From positions 124,001-188,000 of the forward strand of contig CAJLMA010000003.1 of the NCBI GenBank assembly GCA_905207705.1: a stretch of 64,000 nt of DNA, written 5' to 3'. Positions 55,919-64,000 of the stretch are shown here, piece by piece. How positions within the stretch are numbered: the stretch's first letter is position 1; each line of letters opens with the position of its first letter. The position numbers were made by a program, and so were the translations under genes. The stretch comes from an uncultured Prevotellaceae bacterium. Lineage in GTDB: Bacteria > Bacteroidota > Bacteroidia > Bacteroidales > Muribaculaceae. The notes below the pieces were generated by a model. That model was given only the letters and a program-made list of their open reading frames with translations. It made no database searches and was not told the origin of the DNA.

Positions 55919-56962
55919 ATGAAGAAATTACTGACTCTCATCTTTGTCGCAGCCATAATCGCATTCACAAGCAGCAGCAGCGACAAGCGTTATCAGGTTT
56001 TCGGCGTATGCTTCTATAACTTGGAAAATCTTTTCGACTCCATCAACAACAACGGGAAATACGACTTTGAGTACTCTCCCGAGGGGACAAAGCAATGGGA
56101 CGGGAAAAAATACAAATCGAAAATAAAAAACATGTCATATGCAATCAGCCAAATGACTACCGCGACCACGCCAATGGGACCAGCCATAATAGGAGTATCG
56201 GAAGTGGAGAATATTTCAGTACTTAAAGACCTTGTGAAATCAGAGTCGATAAAGAAATGGCGCCTGCAAATCGTCCACCACGACTCGCCCGACCGTCGCG
56301 GCATCGACGTAGCCCTGCTGTACAACCCTCGCTTTTTCAGAGTGTTGAACGTGGTAAACACGCCTGTGACAGTAGAAGGGTATCCCGAATTCCGCACACG
56401 CGATCAGATGTGTGTAACCGGTTTGCTTGCAGGCGAGAAAATAAGCGTGATTGTAAACCACTGGCCTTCACGGTCGGGAGGGGCAGAATCATCCAATTAT
56501 CTGCGTGAAGCCGCAGCCGCCACTGTGAGGCGCACAGTCGATTCACTGCTTGTCGACGACCCCAACCAAGGAATCATCATAATGGGCGACCTTAACGATG
56601 ACCCTTACAACAGCAGCTGCGCCGAAGTGCTTGGAGCAAAAAAAGACAAGGACGACGTGAAAGAGATTGGCGACTTGTACAACCCTTGGTGGGAAACTCT
56701 CGATAAAGGCATTGGCTCACTTGCTTACCGTGGCACATGGAACATGTTTGACCAGATTATAATTTCAAAATATTTTCTTGGCGACCGCACCAACCTCACG
56801 TTCCTGAAAAACGAAGTGCTGAACTTTGATTTCCTTAAAACGAAAGAAGGAGACAGGAGAGGCTATCCGCTGCGCACCCACGCATCGGGCGTATACCTCA
56901 ACGGATACAGCGACCACTTCCCCACCGAAATTTTCCTTGTAAAAGAGATAAAGAAAAAATAA
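55919..56962 (+). CDS. Exported endonuclease/exonuclease/phosphatase (EEP) family enzyme
   Basis: A 347-residue metal-dependent phosphodiesterase or phosphatase, probably a nuclease. A hydrophobic N-terminus (residues 1-~20) suggests export. The EEP fold motifs appear in order: FYNLENLFD (N34), GVSEVEN (E95, metal), DRRGIDVALLYN (~125-136), NHWPSRSGG (H181), IMGDLNDDP (D224/N226) and YSDHFPTE (D332/H333, catalytic). The spacing matches secreted EEP nucleases more than inositol phosphatases, but this is inference. It is divergent from a TonB receptor and a DUF5689 lipoprotein, which suggests that it cuts the polymer that they take up. Confidence 0.88.
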   Translation: MKKLLTLIFVAAIIAFTSSSSDKRYQVFGVCFYNLENLFDSINNNGKYDFEYSPEGTKQWDGKKYKSKIKNMSYAISQMTTATTPMGPAIIGVSEVENISVLKDLVKSESIKKWRLQIVHHDSPDRRGIDVALLYNPRFFRVLNVVNTPVTVEGYPEFRTRDQMCVTGLLAGEKISVIVNHWPSRSGGAESSNYLREAAAATVRRTVDSLLVDDPNQGIIIMGDLNDDPYNSSCAEVLGAKKDKDDVKEIGDLYNPWWETLDKGIGSLAYRGTWNMFDQIIISKYFLGDRTNLTFLKNEVLNFDFLKTKEGDRRGYPLRTHASGVYLNGYSDHFPTEIFLVKEIKKK

Positions 56963-57006
56963 TCATGTCACACGGCAACAACAGGCAAGCAAAAATACAT
57001 TAATAC

Positions 57007-57045
57007 AAAAGGAACGCCTCATACAATCCAATCGGCGTTCCTTTT
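57007..57045 (+). terminator. Terminator of the EEP gene
   Basis: A perfect 12-bp stem (57007-57018 with 57034-57045) and a 15-base loop, followed by T residues. Confidence 0.85.
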
Positions 57046-57087
57046 TCTATCCTTACTTACAATAATAAATACATGTTCCAGGAAACT

Positions 57088-58005
57088 TCATTCCTCCATG
57101 TATTTGCGTGGGGACATTCCTACTGCCTTCTTAAAATATTTGCCAAAAAACGATGCGTTCGAAAAGTTAAGCTCTATGCTCACCTGCTGCACCGTATATC
57201 GGCCGCTCTTGAGCATTGCTTTTGCTTCAAGTATTACATAATCTTTTATCCATTCGCCAGCATACCTGCCACTCACCTGCAATATCACTTGCGACATGTA
57301 CTTGGGAGAAACGCATATCAACCCGGCATAATAAGAAACCTCCCTATGCCGTGAATAGTTTTCCTGGACAAGTTCCATAAAACGGTCAAATAATTGTTGA
57401 GCCCTGTTCAGAACAGGCCGCGACATACTTTTCGACGCATCACACACCCATTGGGCTATGGTATATATCAATACCTGCATGTAACTCCTCAATATATTAT
57501 ATGTGTATTCACCTTTATTATGTTCTATTTTACGACGCATCAACCCATAAATCTGAAACAGTTCGTCAATTTTATCGTCCGAGACATGGAATACGGCATG
57601 TCTCAACAAGAAACTGCGCATTTTCATCATGGATGAAAAACTTTCTTTATCGCCATTGTTGGCCGACGCGCTGATGATAACTGCAACCTTGCATTCATCT
57701 CCAAATCCGAGACATTCGCCTACCGAACCGGGAGGTACGACCAGCACATCATTTTTCTCCATTACATAATCTTGCAGGTTCACCTTGAAGCGCATAGACC
57801 CGGCAAAACATATAACCAGCACCATGAAATCAACTTTGAAAGGAACCGACGGCTTGATGAAGCGTGAAACATCCTTTTCCTCGATAACTCCACCATCGAA
57901 ATTATCCCCCAAGAAGAATTCTTCGCCAAGCATTATTGAATTGCCGGTAGCTGGAATCATAGGAAGATCCAATTTCAAGAACGCTGAATTTTCCTTGTTA
58001 TACAT
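57088..58005 (-). CDS. AraC-family transcriptional regulator
   Basis: A 305-residue regulator with an N-terminal cupin-like sensor domain (~20-160; YVMEKNDVLVVPPGS) and a C-terminal pair of helix-turn-helix motifs (~215-305; SYYAGLICVSPKYMSQVIL and QQVSIELNFSNASFFGKYFKKAVGMSPRKY). The ATG at 58005 is preferred because a full promoter lies just upstream and the longer frame to 58056 would start before the transcript. It is divergent from an RND efflux operon and most likely controls it; the inducer is unknown. Confidence 0.92.
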   Translation of the reverse strand: MYNKENSAFLKLDLPMIPATGNSIMLGEEFFLGDNFDGGVIEEKDVSRFIKPSVPFKVDFMVLVICFAGSMRFKVNLQDYVMEKNDVLVVPPGSVGECLGFGDECKVAVIISASANNGDKESFSSMMKMRSFLLRHAVFHVSDDKIDELFQIYGLMRRKIEHNKGEYTYNILRSYMQVLIYTIAQWVCDASKSMSRPVLNRAQQLFDRFMELVQENYSRHREVSYYAGLICVSPKYMSQVILQVSGRYAGEWIKDYVILEAKAMLKSGRYTVQQVSIELNFSNASFFGKYFKKAVGMSPRKYMEE

Positions 58006-58027
58006 CTCAATTAATGATTTATTGTCG

Positions 58028-58056
58028 CAAATATAACTTTTAGACCTGAAAAACAA
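58028..58056 (-). promoter_or_regulatory. Promoter of the AraC-family gene
   Basis: On the minus strand TTG (58056-58054), an 18-base spacer and TATATTTG (58035-58028) fit the consensus. Confidence 0.65.
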
Positions 58057-58180
58057 GTATTAATGTCGCCAATAATGGATATCTACAATCTTTTTGACCA
58101 TTTTAACAGCTCTATTGACTGTATATGTATCCCCAAAAAACATGAACTTTGTAAAAAACAAAGATGTCTAAAACACCATT
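58057..58180. other. Control region between AraC gene and RND operon
   Basis: About 120 bases with no clean TAnnTTTG rightward promoter, as expected for an activator-dependent operon. It holds a small palindrome CTTTGT/ACAAAG around 58151-58167, a candidate operator. Confidence 0.35.
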
Positions 58181-59230
58181 ATGAAAAAAATATTCGCATT
58201 TATTGCACTGTCCTGTTCACTTGCCAGCTGCAACAGCGACCAATCAGGAACACAGATTCACTCAGTGATAACAGTCCAGCCCGAGGTGCTTAAACATGAA
58301 ACTGAAAAACACTTCTCGGGAATAGTAAAAGAGGGTGGCGAAATAAGCCTTGGATTCAAAACTCCGGGTCAAATCGAGCAGATATATGTGGATGAAGGCG
58401 ATTTCATCAAAGCAGGCCAACTCGTAGCCCGGCTCGATGACAAAGACTACCGGCTCGCAGTCGATGCCTTACAAATCCAGTTTGACCAACTTAATGACGA
58501 GTTCAGCCGCATTTCCAAGTTATACGGGGAGAAAAGCATCTCTCAAAACGACTACGAAAAGGCATTGGCAGGACTAAAACAAGTGCAGATACAGTTGCAG
58601 TCAAACAAGAACAAGCTCGAATACACGCGCCTCGCCGCTCCTGTAGACGGATATGTACAGGCGGTCAACTTTGAGCAGGCCGAAATGGTTGATGCAGGCA
58701 CTCCTGTGATAACGCTGCTCGACACTCGCGGCATGGAAGTAATAACCGACATTCCCGGTAAAATATACGCCCATCGTGACGACTTCACAAGCATAAAATG
58801 CCATACGAGCGACGGGACGACCTTCGACATGCGGCTTGCCTGCATCACGCCAAAAGCCGACGGCAACCAATTGTACCGCATGCGCACCACATTCATCTCG
58901 ACACCCGAAGGAATAACTGCCGGGATGAATATAGAAACTTCTATAACAATCGCCAAGAACGACACTTCAACCATGTCGTTCACATTACCGATACGCTCCA
59001 TATTCAACGACAATGGCAAAGATTGCGTTTGGACCGTAGCAACCGACTCTACCGTCCACAAAACGGCTGTGACTTTATCGGGAATGGATTCTAACGGCAA
59101 CGCAATAATATCTGCCGGGCTGAAGGGCGATGAAAGCGTCGTTAAAGCCGGCGTGAATTATCTGCAAGACAACTGCAAAGTAAAAATAGTAAACCAACCA
59201 TCCGAAACAAACATAGGCAACATACTCTGA
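58181..59230 (+). CDS. RND efflux periplasmic adaptor (membrane fusion protein)
   Basis: A 349-residue lipoprotein adaptor that joins the RND pump to the TolC channel. The signal peptide ends in a lipobox (LASCNSD, Cys17). A beta-barrel and lipoyl half-motif (~55-100; GQIEQIYVDEGDFIKAGQLVARLDD), a coiled-coil hairpin (~90-140), the second lipoyl half (LAAPVDGYVQAVNFEQAEMVDAGTPV, split across 150-175), and the C-terminal beta-barrel and proximal domains follow. The pump starts 7 bases after its stop. Confidence 0.93.
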   Translation: MKKIFAFIALSCSLASCNSDQSGTQIHSVITVQPEVLKHETEKHFSGIVKEGGEISLGFKTPGQIEQIYVDEGDFIKAGQLVARLDDKDYRLAVDALQIQFDQLNDEFSRISKLYGEKSISQNDYEKALAGLKQVQIQLQSNKNKLEYTRLAAPVDGYVQAVNFEQAEMVDAGTPVITLLDTRGMEVITDIPGKIYAHRDDFTSIKCHTSDGTTFDMRLACITPKADGNQLYRMRTTFISTPEGITAGMNIETSITIAKNDTSTMSFTLPIRSIFNDNGKDCVWTVATDSTVHKTAVTLSGMDSNGNAIISAGLKGDESVVKAGVNYLQDNCKVKIVNQPSETNIGNIL

Positions 59231-59237
59231 AAGAATC

Positions 59238-62200
59238 ATGAAACTTACTCGTTTTTTCATGGAACGACCGACATTGTTCTGGTCGTTGATGATAGCTATA
59301 ATTATAGCCGGCACACTCTCTTTCATTCAAATGCCCAAGCTCGAAGACCCTGCCGTGGCAGTCAAACAAGCCATGGTAGTGGTTCCTTATCCCGGTGCCA
59401 CGGCACACGAGGTGGAACTCGAAGTGGCTCAGACTCTTGAAGAAGAACTGCGAAAACTGCCCGACGTAAAAAAAGTCAAAAGCGAATGCAGCAACGGGAT
59501 GGCTTCAATTACGGTAGAATTTGAAATGACAGTGTTACTTGATGACCTTGAGCAACACTTCGACTTATTGCGACGCAAAGTAAACGACTCGACATCAAAA
59601 CTGCCACAAGGATGCTACACGCCAATCGTTATAGACGACATGATGGACGTGTACGGTATCTTCTATGCCTTGACTGGAGACGGTTACGACTATTCCGAGC
59701 TTTACAAATATGCCAAGCTGATAAGGCGTGAATTACAGAAAATCGACGGAGTGAAAAGAATCAACCTCGTCGGCAACCGCGACGAGGTGATAAACATAAT
59801 CCTCCCGAAAGAGAAAATTTCACGCAACGGTGTCATCCCGACCCAAATAATGATGTCGCTGCAAAACGCAGGCAAAAAAGTCAACGCAGGCAACTACTCA
59901 AAAGATGGAGACCGCTTGCAGATACATGTGTCGGATGCCGTGACCAATGAAAACGACATTGCCGACCTGCTCATCAGCTCCATTAACGGAAAGCAAATGA
60001 GACTCGGTGACATCGCACACATCGAACGGGCATACTCCGAACCTCAACGCAACGGGTTCTTCATCGACGGGAAGCAAGCCATCGCCATATGCATTGCCAT
60101 GGAATCGGATGCAATCGTACCCGACGTTGGCGAGGCTGTCGACAGCCAATTGGCAAAAGTCATGAACGATGTTCCTGCCGGGATGCAGACCGAAAAGATA
60201 TTCTTCCAACCCGACAAAGTAACCGAAGCCATCGACTCATTCATGGTCAACCTCGTCGAGTCGGTAGTGATTGTCATATTGGTTCTCGTGTTTACAATGG
60301 GGCTGAGAAGCGGACTTATCATAGGATTCGGCTTGATACTGACAATAGCAGTCTCTTTCCCCATACTCCTGTGCTGCGGAACCACACTGCAACGCATATC
60401 GCTCGGCGCATTCATCGTGGCAATGGGTATGCTTGTTGATAACGCCATAGTAATCATGGACGGTATTTTAATTGACCGAAAACGCGGATTGCCGCAGGAA
60501 ACCTATTTATACAGGATAGGGAAAAACACGGCTATGCCGCTGCTCGGAGCGACTGTCATTGCAGCCTCTACATTCATAAGCGTGTACTTGTCGCCCGACT
60601 CGGCAGGCGAATATGCCCGCGACCTTTTCCTGGTGTTATGCGTGAGCCTGCTGGCAAGCTGGATTCTTGCATTGACACAAGTACCCGTGTGCGCCCGCGC
60701 ATGGATGCCGGCTGTCGACAACAAACGCGATTCAGACGGTAAAGTGATGAATTCACCTGTCCACAAGTTTGTCCGTCGTAGCATCGCCAAGCTTATAGCA
60801 CACAAGAAATTTACCATTACCGTTGCCGTAGGGGTACTGCTCGCCTGCATATTCGGCATGACAAAAGTCAAAAACCTTTTCTTCCCCGACTTTGATTACA
60901 AGCAATTCATCGTGGAATATTACTTGCCCCCTCAATCCAGTCCCGACATGGTAAAGCACGACTTACTCGAAATGACCGAATTGCTGAAACAAAACCCTGC
61001 CATAGAACGCGTGGCAGCAAGCATGGGAAGCGCACCGGCTCATTACTGCCTTGTCAGGCCGATGACTTCGGGTGGTGACTGCTACGGCGAACTTATGATC
61101 GACTGTAAAGACTATGAAACAGTCGTCGAGCAAATACCGGGTATTCGCAACATGCTGCGGGAACGTTATCCCGACGCATACATACGCATACGCAAATACA
61201 ACTTCTCAATAGCGTCATCCCACACTGTAGAAGTAGAATTCACAGGACCAGACCCTGCAATACTACGCAATTTAAGCCGACAGGCTGAAGAGATCATGCG
61301 CCATTGCAAATATGTAGACCCATACTCGGTACAAAATAACTGGAAGCCGAAAAGCAAGTCCATCGTGGCCGAGTATTCCCGCGAGGATGCTTTGCGCTCG
61401 GGCATTGAACGCGGCGACATAGGCAATGCCCTGCTCGCTGCAACCGACGGAATGCCGATAGGCGTAATCAACGACCAAGAACGCATGATTCCTATCAACC
61501 TAATGGTACGCAACGCCGATGGAAGCAGGATTACCGACCTTGGCGAAATACCGGTTTGGAGCATGATGAACCTGCACTTCAACGATGAAGACATCGCCGG
61601 GCTGGCTACAGGCAGCAAGAACTCGGAAGACTTGCAAGACAACTTGTTCAAGAGCGTCCCGTTGAGCAATGTCACTGACAGCATAAAGCTCGCTTGGGAA
61701 GAAGAAATGGTGTACAGAATCAACGGCCAACGTGCAATCGAGGCCGAATGCGACCCTAACACCGACATGTTTGATGCCACACCCGCAAAAGTATTGTCGG
61801 AGATAAAGGATGAGATAGAAGCCATAGAGCTGCCCGACGGATACAACATGCGATGGGTGGGCGAAATCGAATTACAATCGGAAGCCACCACCAACGTGTT
61901 TAAATATCTGCCACTGACGTTATTTGCAATTTTAGGCATCTTGTTGCTGCTGTTCAACAACTGGAAAAAAGTCATTCTCATCATCATTTGCTTCCCGTTT
62001 GTATTCTGCGGAATCACTCCATCACTGCTCATGTTCGGGCAACCGTTCACGTTCATGGCCATAATTGGCATGATGGGGCTCATTGGCATGATGGTGAAAA
62101 ATGCAATAGTGCTTGTCGACGAGGTAAACAGGCTCCAAAACGAAGAACACATGCATCCATACAATGCCGTAATAGAAGCTACTGTTTCGCGTGTGCGTCC

Positions 62201-62405
62201 CGTGACAATGGCATCATTGACTACCATAGTGGGCATGATACCGCTTGTCTCCGACCCCATGTATGGTTCTATGGCCGTAACCATAATGGGCGGCTTGACA
62301 GTTGGCACGGTCATAACCCTGTTGCTGCTGCCGCTTTTCTACACTACATTCTTTAAAATCCGCAAGCCGGACAACGATTCTATCAATAACATGAACAATG
62401 ATTGA
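59238..62405 (+). CDS. RND-family efflux pump, HAE1 type
   Basis: A 1055-residue inner-membrane proton-driven multidrug pump. It has 12 transmembrane segments and two large periplasmic loops. TM4 carries VDNAIVIMD: Asp401 is present but the second acidic residue of the usual DD pair is Asn402. TM10 has the conserved Lys954 in GMMVKNAIVLVDE. The MERPTLFWS start and the KLEDP motif (~35) are typical. The exported compounds cannot be deduced. It follows the adaptor by 7 bases and is followed by the TolC partner after 6 bases. Confidence 0.95.
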   Translation: MKLTRFFMERPTLFWSLMIAIIIAGTLSFIQMPKLEDPAVAVKQAMVVVPYPGATAHEVELEVAQTLEEELRKLPDVKKVKSECSNGMASITVEFEMTVLLDDLEQHFDLLRRKVNDSTSKLPQGCYTPIVIDDMMDVYGIFYALTGDGYDYSELYKYAKLIRRELQKIDGVKRINLVGNRDEVINIILPKEKISRNGVIPTQIMMSLQNAGKKVNAGNYSKDGDRLQIHVSDAVTNENDIADLLISSINGKQMRLGDIAHIERAYSEPQRNGFFIDGKQAIAICIAMESDAIVPDVGEAVDSQLAKVMNDVPAGMQTEKIFFQPDKVTEAIDSFMVNLVESVVIVILVLVFTMGLRSGLIIGFGLILTIAVSFPILLCCGTTLQRISLGAFIVAMGMLVDNAIVIMDGILIDRKRGLPQETYLYRIGKNTAMPLLGATVIAASTFISVYLSPDSAGEYARDLFLVLCVSLLASWILALTQVPVCARAWMPAVDNKRDSDGKVMNSPVHKFVRRSIAKLIAHKKFTITVAVGVLLACIFGMTKVKNLFFPDFDYKQFIVEYYLPPQSSPDMVKHDLLEMTELLKQNPAIERVAASMGSAPAHYCLVRPMTSGGDCYGELMIDCKDYETVVEQIPGIRNMLRERYPDAYIRIRKYNFSIASSHTVEVEFTGPDPAILRNLSRQAEEIMRHCKYVDPYSVQNNWKPKSKSIVAEYSREDALRSGIERGDIGNALLAATDGMPIGVINDQERMIPINLMVRNADGSRITDLGEIPVWSMMNLHFNDEDIAGLATGSKNSEDLQDNLFKSVPLSNVTDSIKLAWEEEMVYRINGQRAIEAECDPNTDMFDATPAKVLSEIKDEIEAIELPDGYNMRWVGEIELQSEATTNVFKYLPLTLFAILGILLLLFNNWKKVILIIICFPFVFCGITPSLLMFGQPFTFMAIIGMMGLIGMMVKNAIVLVDEVNRLQNEEHMHPYNAVIEATVSRVRPVTMASLTTIVGMIPLVSDPMYGSMAVTIMGGLTVGTVITLLLLPLFYTTFFKIRKPDNDSINNMNND

Positions 62406-62411
62406 AAAACT

Positions 62412-63734
62412 ATGAAATACTTATCTGATATTTTTATAATATGCCTGATAATCGGTGCGACAGCTTCAAATGCAGCCGTCGCACAAGAAAGGCGCACTTT
62501 GTCGCAAGCCGAGTGCAGGACTCTCGCACTCGCCAACAATGAAGATGTGCAACGTGCCGACAACGACGTTGCAAAAGCCAAGCTCGACAAAGAAATAGCA
62601 TTCACATCCTATCTGCCCAAATTCAGCGGCTCGGCCTCGGCTGTTTACATGCTGCCCGATCTCGACATGATGGGCATGGAACTCCAAATGAGAGGCATGT
62701 ACATGGCAGGCATAACTGTGACTCAACCGTTATACACCGGGGGAAAAATAATGGCCGGCAACAAACTTGCAAGCATAGGCATGGATTGCGCTGCCGAGAA
62801 CAAGCGCAAGACTCGCATGCAAGTCATTGCCGACACCGACCATGCCTATTGGAACTACATCGCCGTGCTCGACAAAGTGAAAATGCTTGAAACTTACATG
62901 CAGCAGATGGACACGCTGTTCCGCCAGGCCGAGACGAGCCTTGCTGCCGGAATGAGCACCGACAACGACATGCTGAGAATTACAGCCAAGCGAAGCGAAA
63001 TAGCATATCAGTTGCAAAAGGCCAAGAACGGAGCCTACCTGTGCCGGCTCGCACTGTGCGATGTAACAGGACTGCCACTCGATACCGAAATCACTCCTGC
63101 CGACAGTTCGATATCGGTCTCCGAACCGGCCATGCTCGATGAGGACATCTCTTCGCGACCCGAACTAAAACTGCTTCAAAAACAGGTCGAGGCCGGTGAA
63201 CAGCAAATCAAGATGGCGCGTGCCGATTTCCTTCCTACAGTTGCACTGAGCGGAGGCTATACCTACTTTGGCAACGTCAAAATAAACGGAATGAATGCAG
63301 ACGCCCAAGGCAATTATGTACCTTTCACTCAAAAATATGACGAAGGACTGGGACTTATAATGGCATCGGTGAGCATCCCGATTTTTCATTGGGGAGAAGG
63401 AGCAAAAAAAGTAAAAAAGGCAAAAATCGAGTTGCAAAACTACCGTCTTGACCTCGAACGCAACACGCGGCTCCTGAGCATCGAAGCACGACAGGCCGTA
63501 CAAAATCTCACCGACGGGTACAATCTCGTAAAAACAGCCGAGACAGGATGCCGCCAAGCCGACGAGAACCTCAGAGTGATGAATAATCGATATGACGCTT
63601 CCATGTGCTCATTGACCGACCTGCTTGATGCACAGTCACAATGGCAGCAAGCTCAAAGCAATCACATCGAGGCACTGACGCAGTATAAAATCTACGAAAC
63701 AGAATATCTGAGAACGACAGGCCGTCTCGAATGA
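62412..63734 (+). CDS. TolC-family outer-membrane efflux protein
   Basis: A 440-residue outer-membrane channel of the RND system. A signal peptide covers residues 1-~24 (ending NAAVAQ). The family repeats are visible: the helical regions ALANNEDVQRADNDVAKAKLDKEIAFTSYLPKFSG and the second half starting at SRPELKLLQKQVEAGEQQIKMARADFLPTVALSGG, each followed by barrel strands. It ends the operon; no clear terminator follows before the window's last gene. Confidence 0.94.
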   Translation: MKYLSDIFIICLIIGATASNAAVAQERRTLSQAECRTLALANNEDVQRADNDVAKAKLDKEIAFTSYLPKFSGSASAVYMLPDLDMMGMELQMRGMYMAGITVTQPLYTGGKIMAGNKLASIGMDCAAENKRKTRMQVIADTDHAYWNYIAVLDKVKMLETYMQQMDTLFRQAETSLAAGMSTDNDMLRITAKRSEIAYQLQKAKNGAYLCRLALCDVTGLPLDTEITPADSSISVSEPAMLDEDISSRPELKLLQKQVEAGEQQIKMARADFLPTVALSGGYTYFGNVKINGMNADAQGNYVPFTQKYDEGLGLIMASVSIPIFHWGEGAKKVKKAKIELQNYRLDLERNTRLLSIEARQAVQNLTDGYNLVKTAETGCRQADENLRVMNNRYDASMCSLTDLLDAQSQWQQAQSNHIEALTQYKIYETEYLRTTGRLE

Positions 63735-63905
63735 AGATCAGCCATTCCCCCCATAACCAATTCTATAAAGCGTCGCAGACATCCGCGCCATCATGGCACA
63801 AGACATTGCCAATTAGCACTACTTTTAACATACTCAACGAGTTATTGTAGGCATTTAGAACAATCTTATACCCAAACAGGTATCTTTTTAATGAACGATA
63901 ATATC

Positions 63906-63913
63906 TAATTTTG
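63906..63913 (+). promoter_or_regulatory. Putative -7 element of the right-edge gene
   Basis: TAATTTTG, 31 bases before the ATG at 63945, fits the consensus. The -33 region is T-rich without TTG. Confidence 0.45.
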
Positions 63914-63944
63914 CAATGTCACAAAACCAACTTGGCACGGAAAC

Positions 63945-64000
63945 ATGGACCATAAAGAAAAACAATCCAAAATAAGCATAAACGATTTTCAAGAATACTT
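63945..64000 (+). CDS. Start of an unidentified gene, cut by the right window edge
   Basis: Eighteen codons are visible (MDHKEKQSKISINDFQEY), open to the window edge. Too little is present to name a family. The -7 element and its position support a real start. Confidence 0.5.
   Translation, partial: MDHKEKQSKISINDFQEY

Overview
The window is chromosomal DNA of a Bacteroidales bacterium, probably from the gut. Muribaculaceae or a close relative fits best, but the genus cannot be fixed by eye. The evidence is the repeated Bacteroidetes promoter signature (TTG/TTTG, about 19-22 bases, TAnnTTTG) in front of many genes, almost no Shine-Dalgarno sites, two TonB-dependent receptors with carboxypeptidase-like N-terminal domains, a SusB-type GH97, a probable type IX secretion C-terminal domain, the carboxyspermidine route enzyme, and long-form IspG. 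No phage, insertion sequence, CRISPR array or rRNA operon was seen. One tRNA (Asn) is present.

Layout. 0-7.5 kb: an unidentified partial gene, asparaginase I, an AI-2E family exporter, a membrane pyrophosphatase, and a LOG-family hydrolase with a cobalamin adenosyltransferase. 7.5-12.8 kb: a leftward operon of TonB receptor, beta-helix lipoprotein and secreted calcineurin-like phosphoesterase. 13-16.5 kb: pheT, with a structured leader, and yebC. 16.5-17.75 kb: a gap without a long ORF that nevertheless has a good leftward promoter, several tiny ORFs and a terminator, divergent from the NRAMP gene mntH. 19-27 kb, mostly leftward: GH97, SGNH esterase, ispG, purE, a PAP2-like membrane protein and rpoN. 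27-29.5 kb: an ABC exporter pair. 29.5-38.5 kb, leftward: double GNAT, Nudix hydrolase, mfd, S41 protease and a GH3 enzyme. 38.8-46.5 kb: tRNA-Asn, an OprO/P-like porin, xerD, carboxy(nor)spermidine dehydrogenase, mgtE, rsmA, a UPF0104-type membrane protein and a small membrane-anchored protein.

46.8-57 kb is the most distinctive part. It holds a surface protein built from duplicated chitobiase-like and OB-fold-like units with a sorting domain, a zinc-ribbon DUF805 protein, a DUF5689/DUF6359 lipoprotein, a TonB receptor, and, divergently, an exported endonuclease/exonuclease/phosphatase. I propose that the last three or four form an extracellular nucleic-acid or phosphodiester scavenging system in which the OB-folds that sit next to EEP domains in known secreted nucleases are carried by separate surface proteins. 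57-64 kb: an AraC regulator divergent from a complete RND efflux operon (adaptor, pump, TolC), and the first codons of another gene.

How parts fit together: three regions (TonB/beta-helix/phosphoesterase; TonB/DUF5689/EEP nuclease; OprO/P-like porin) could all serve uptake of phosphate-containing compounds, which is inference. Most of the rest is housekeeping: translation, repair, isoprenoid, purine and polyamine synthesis, and ion transport.
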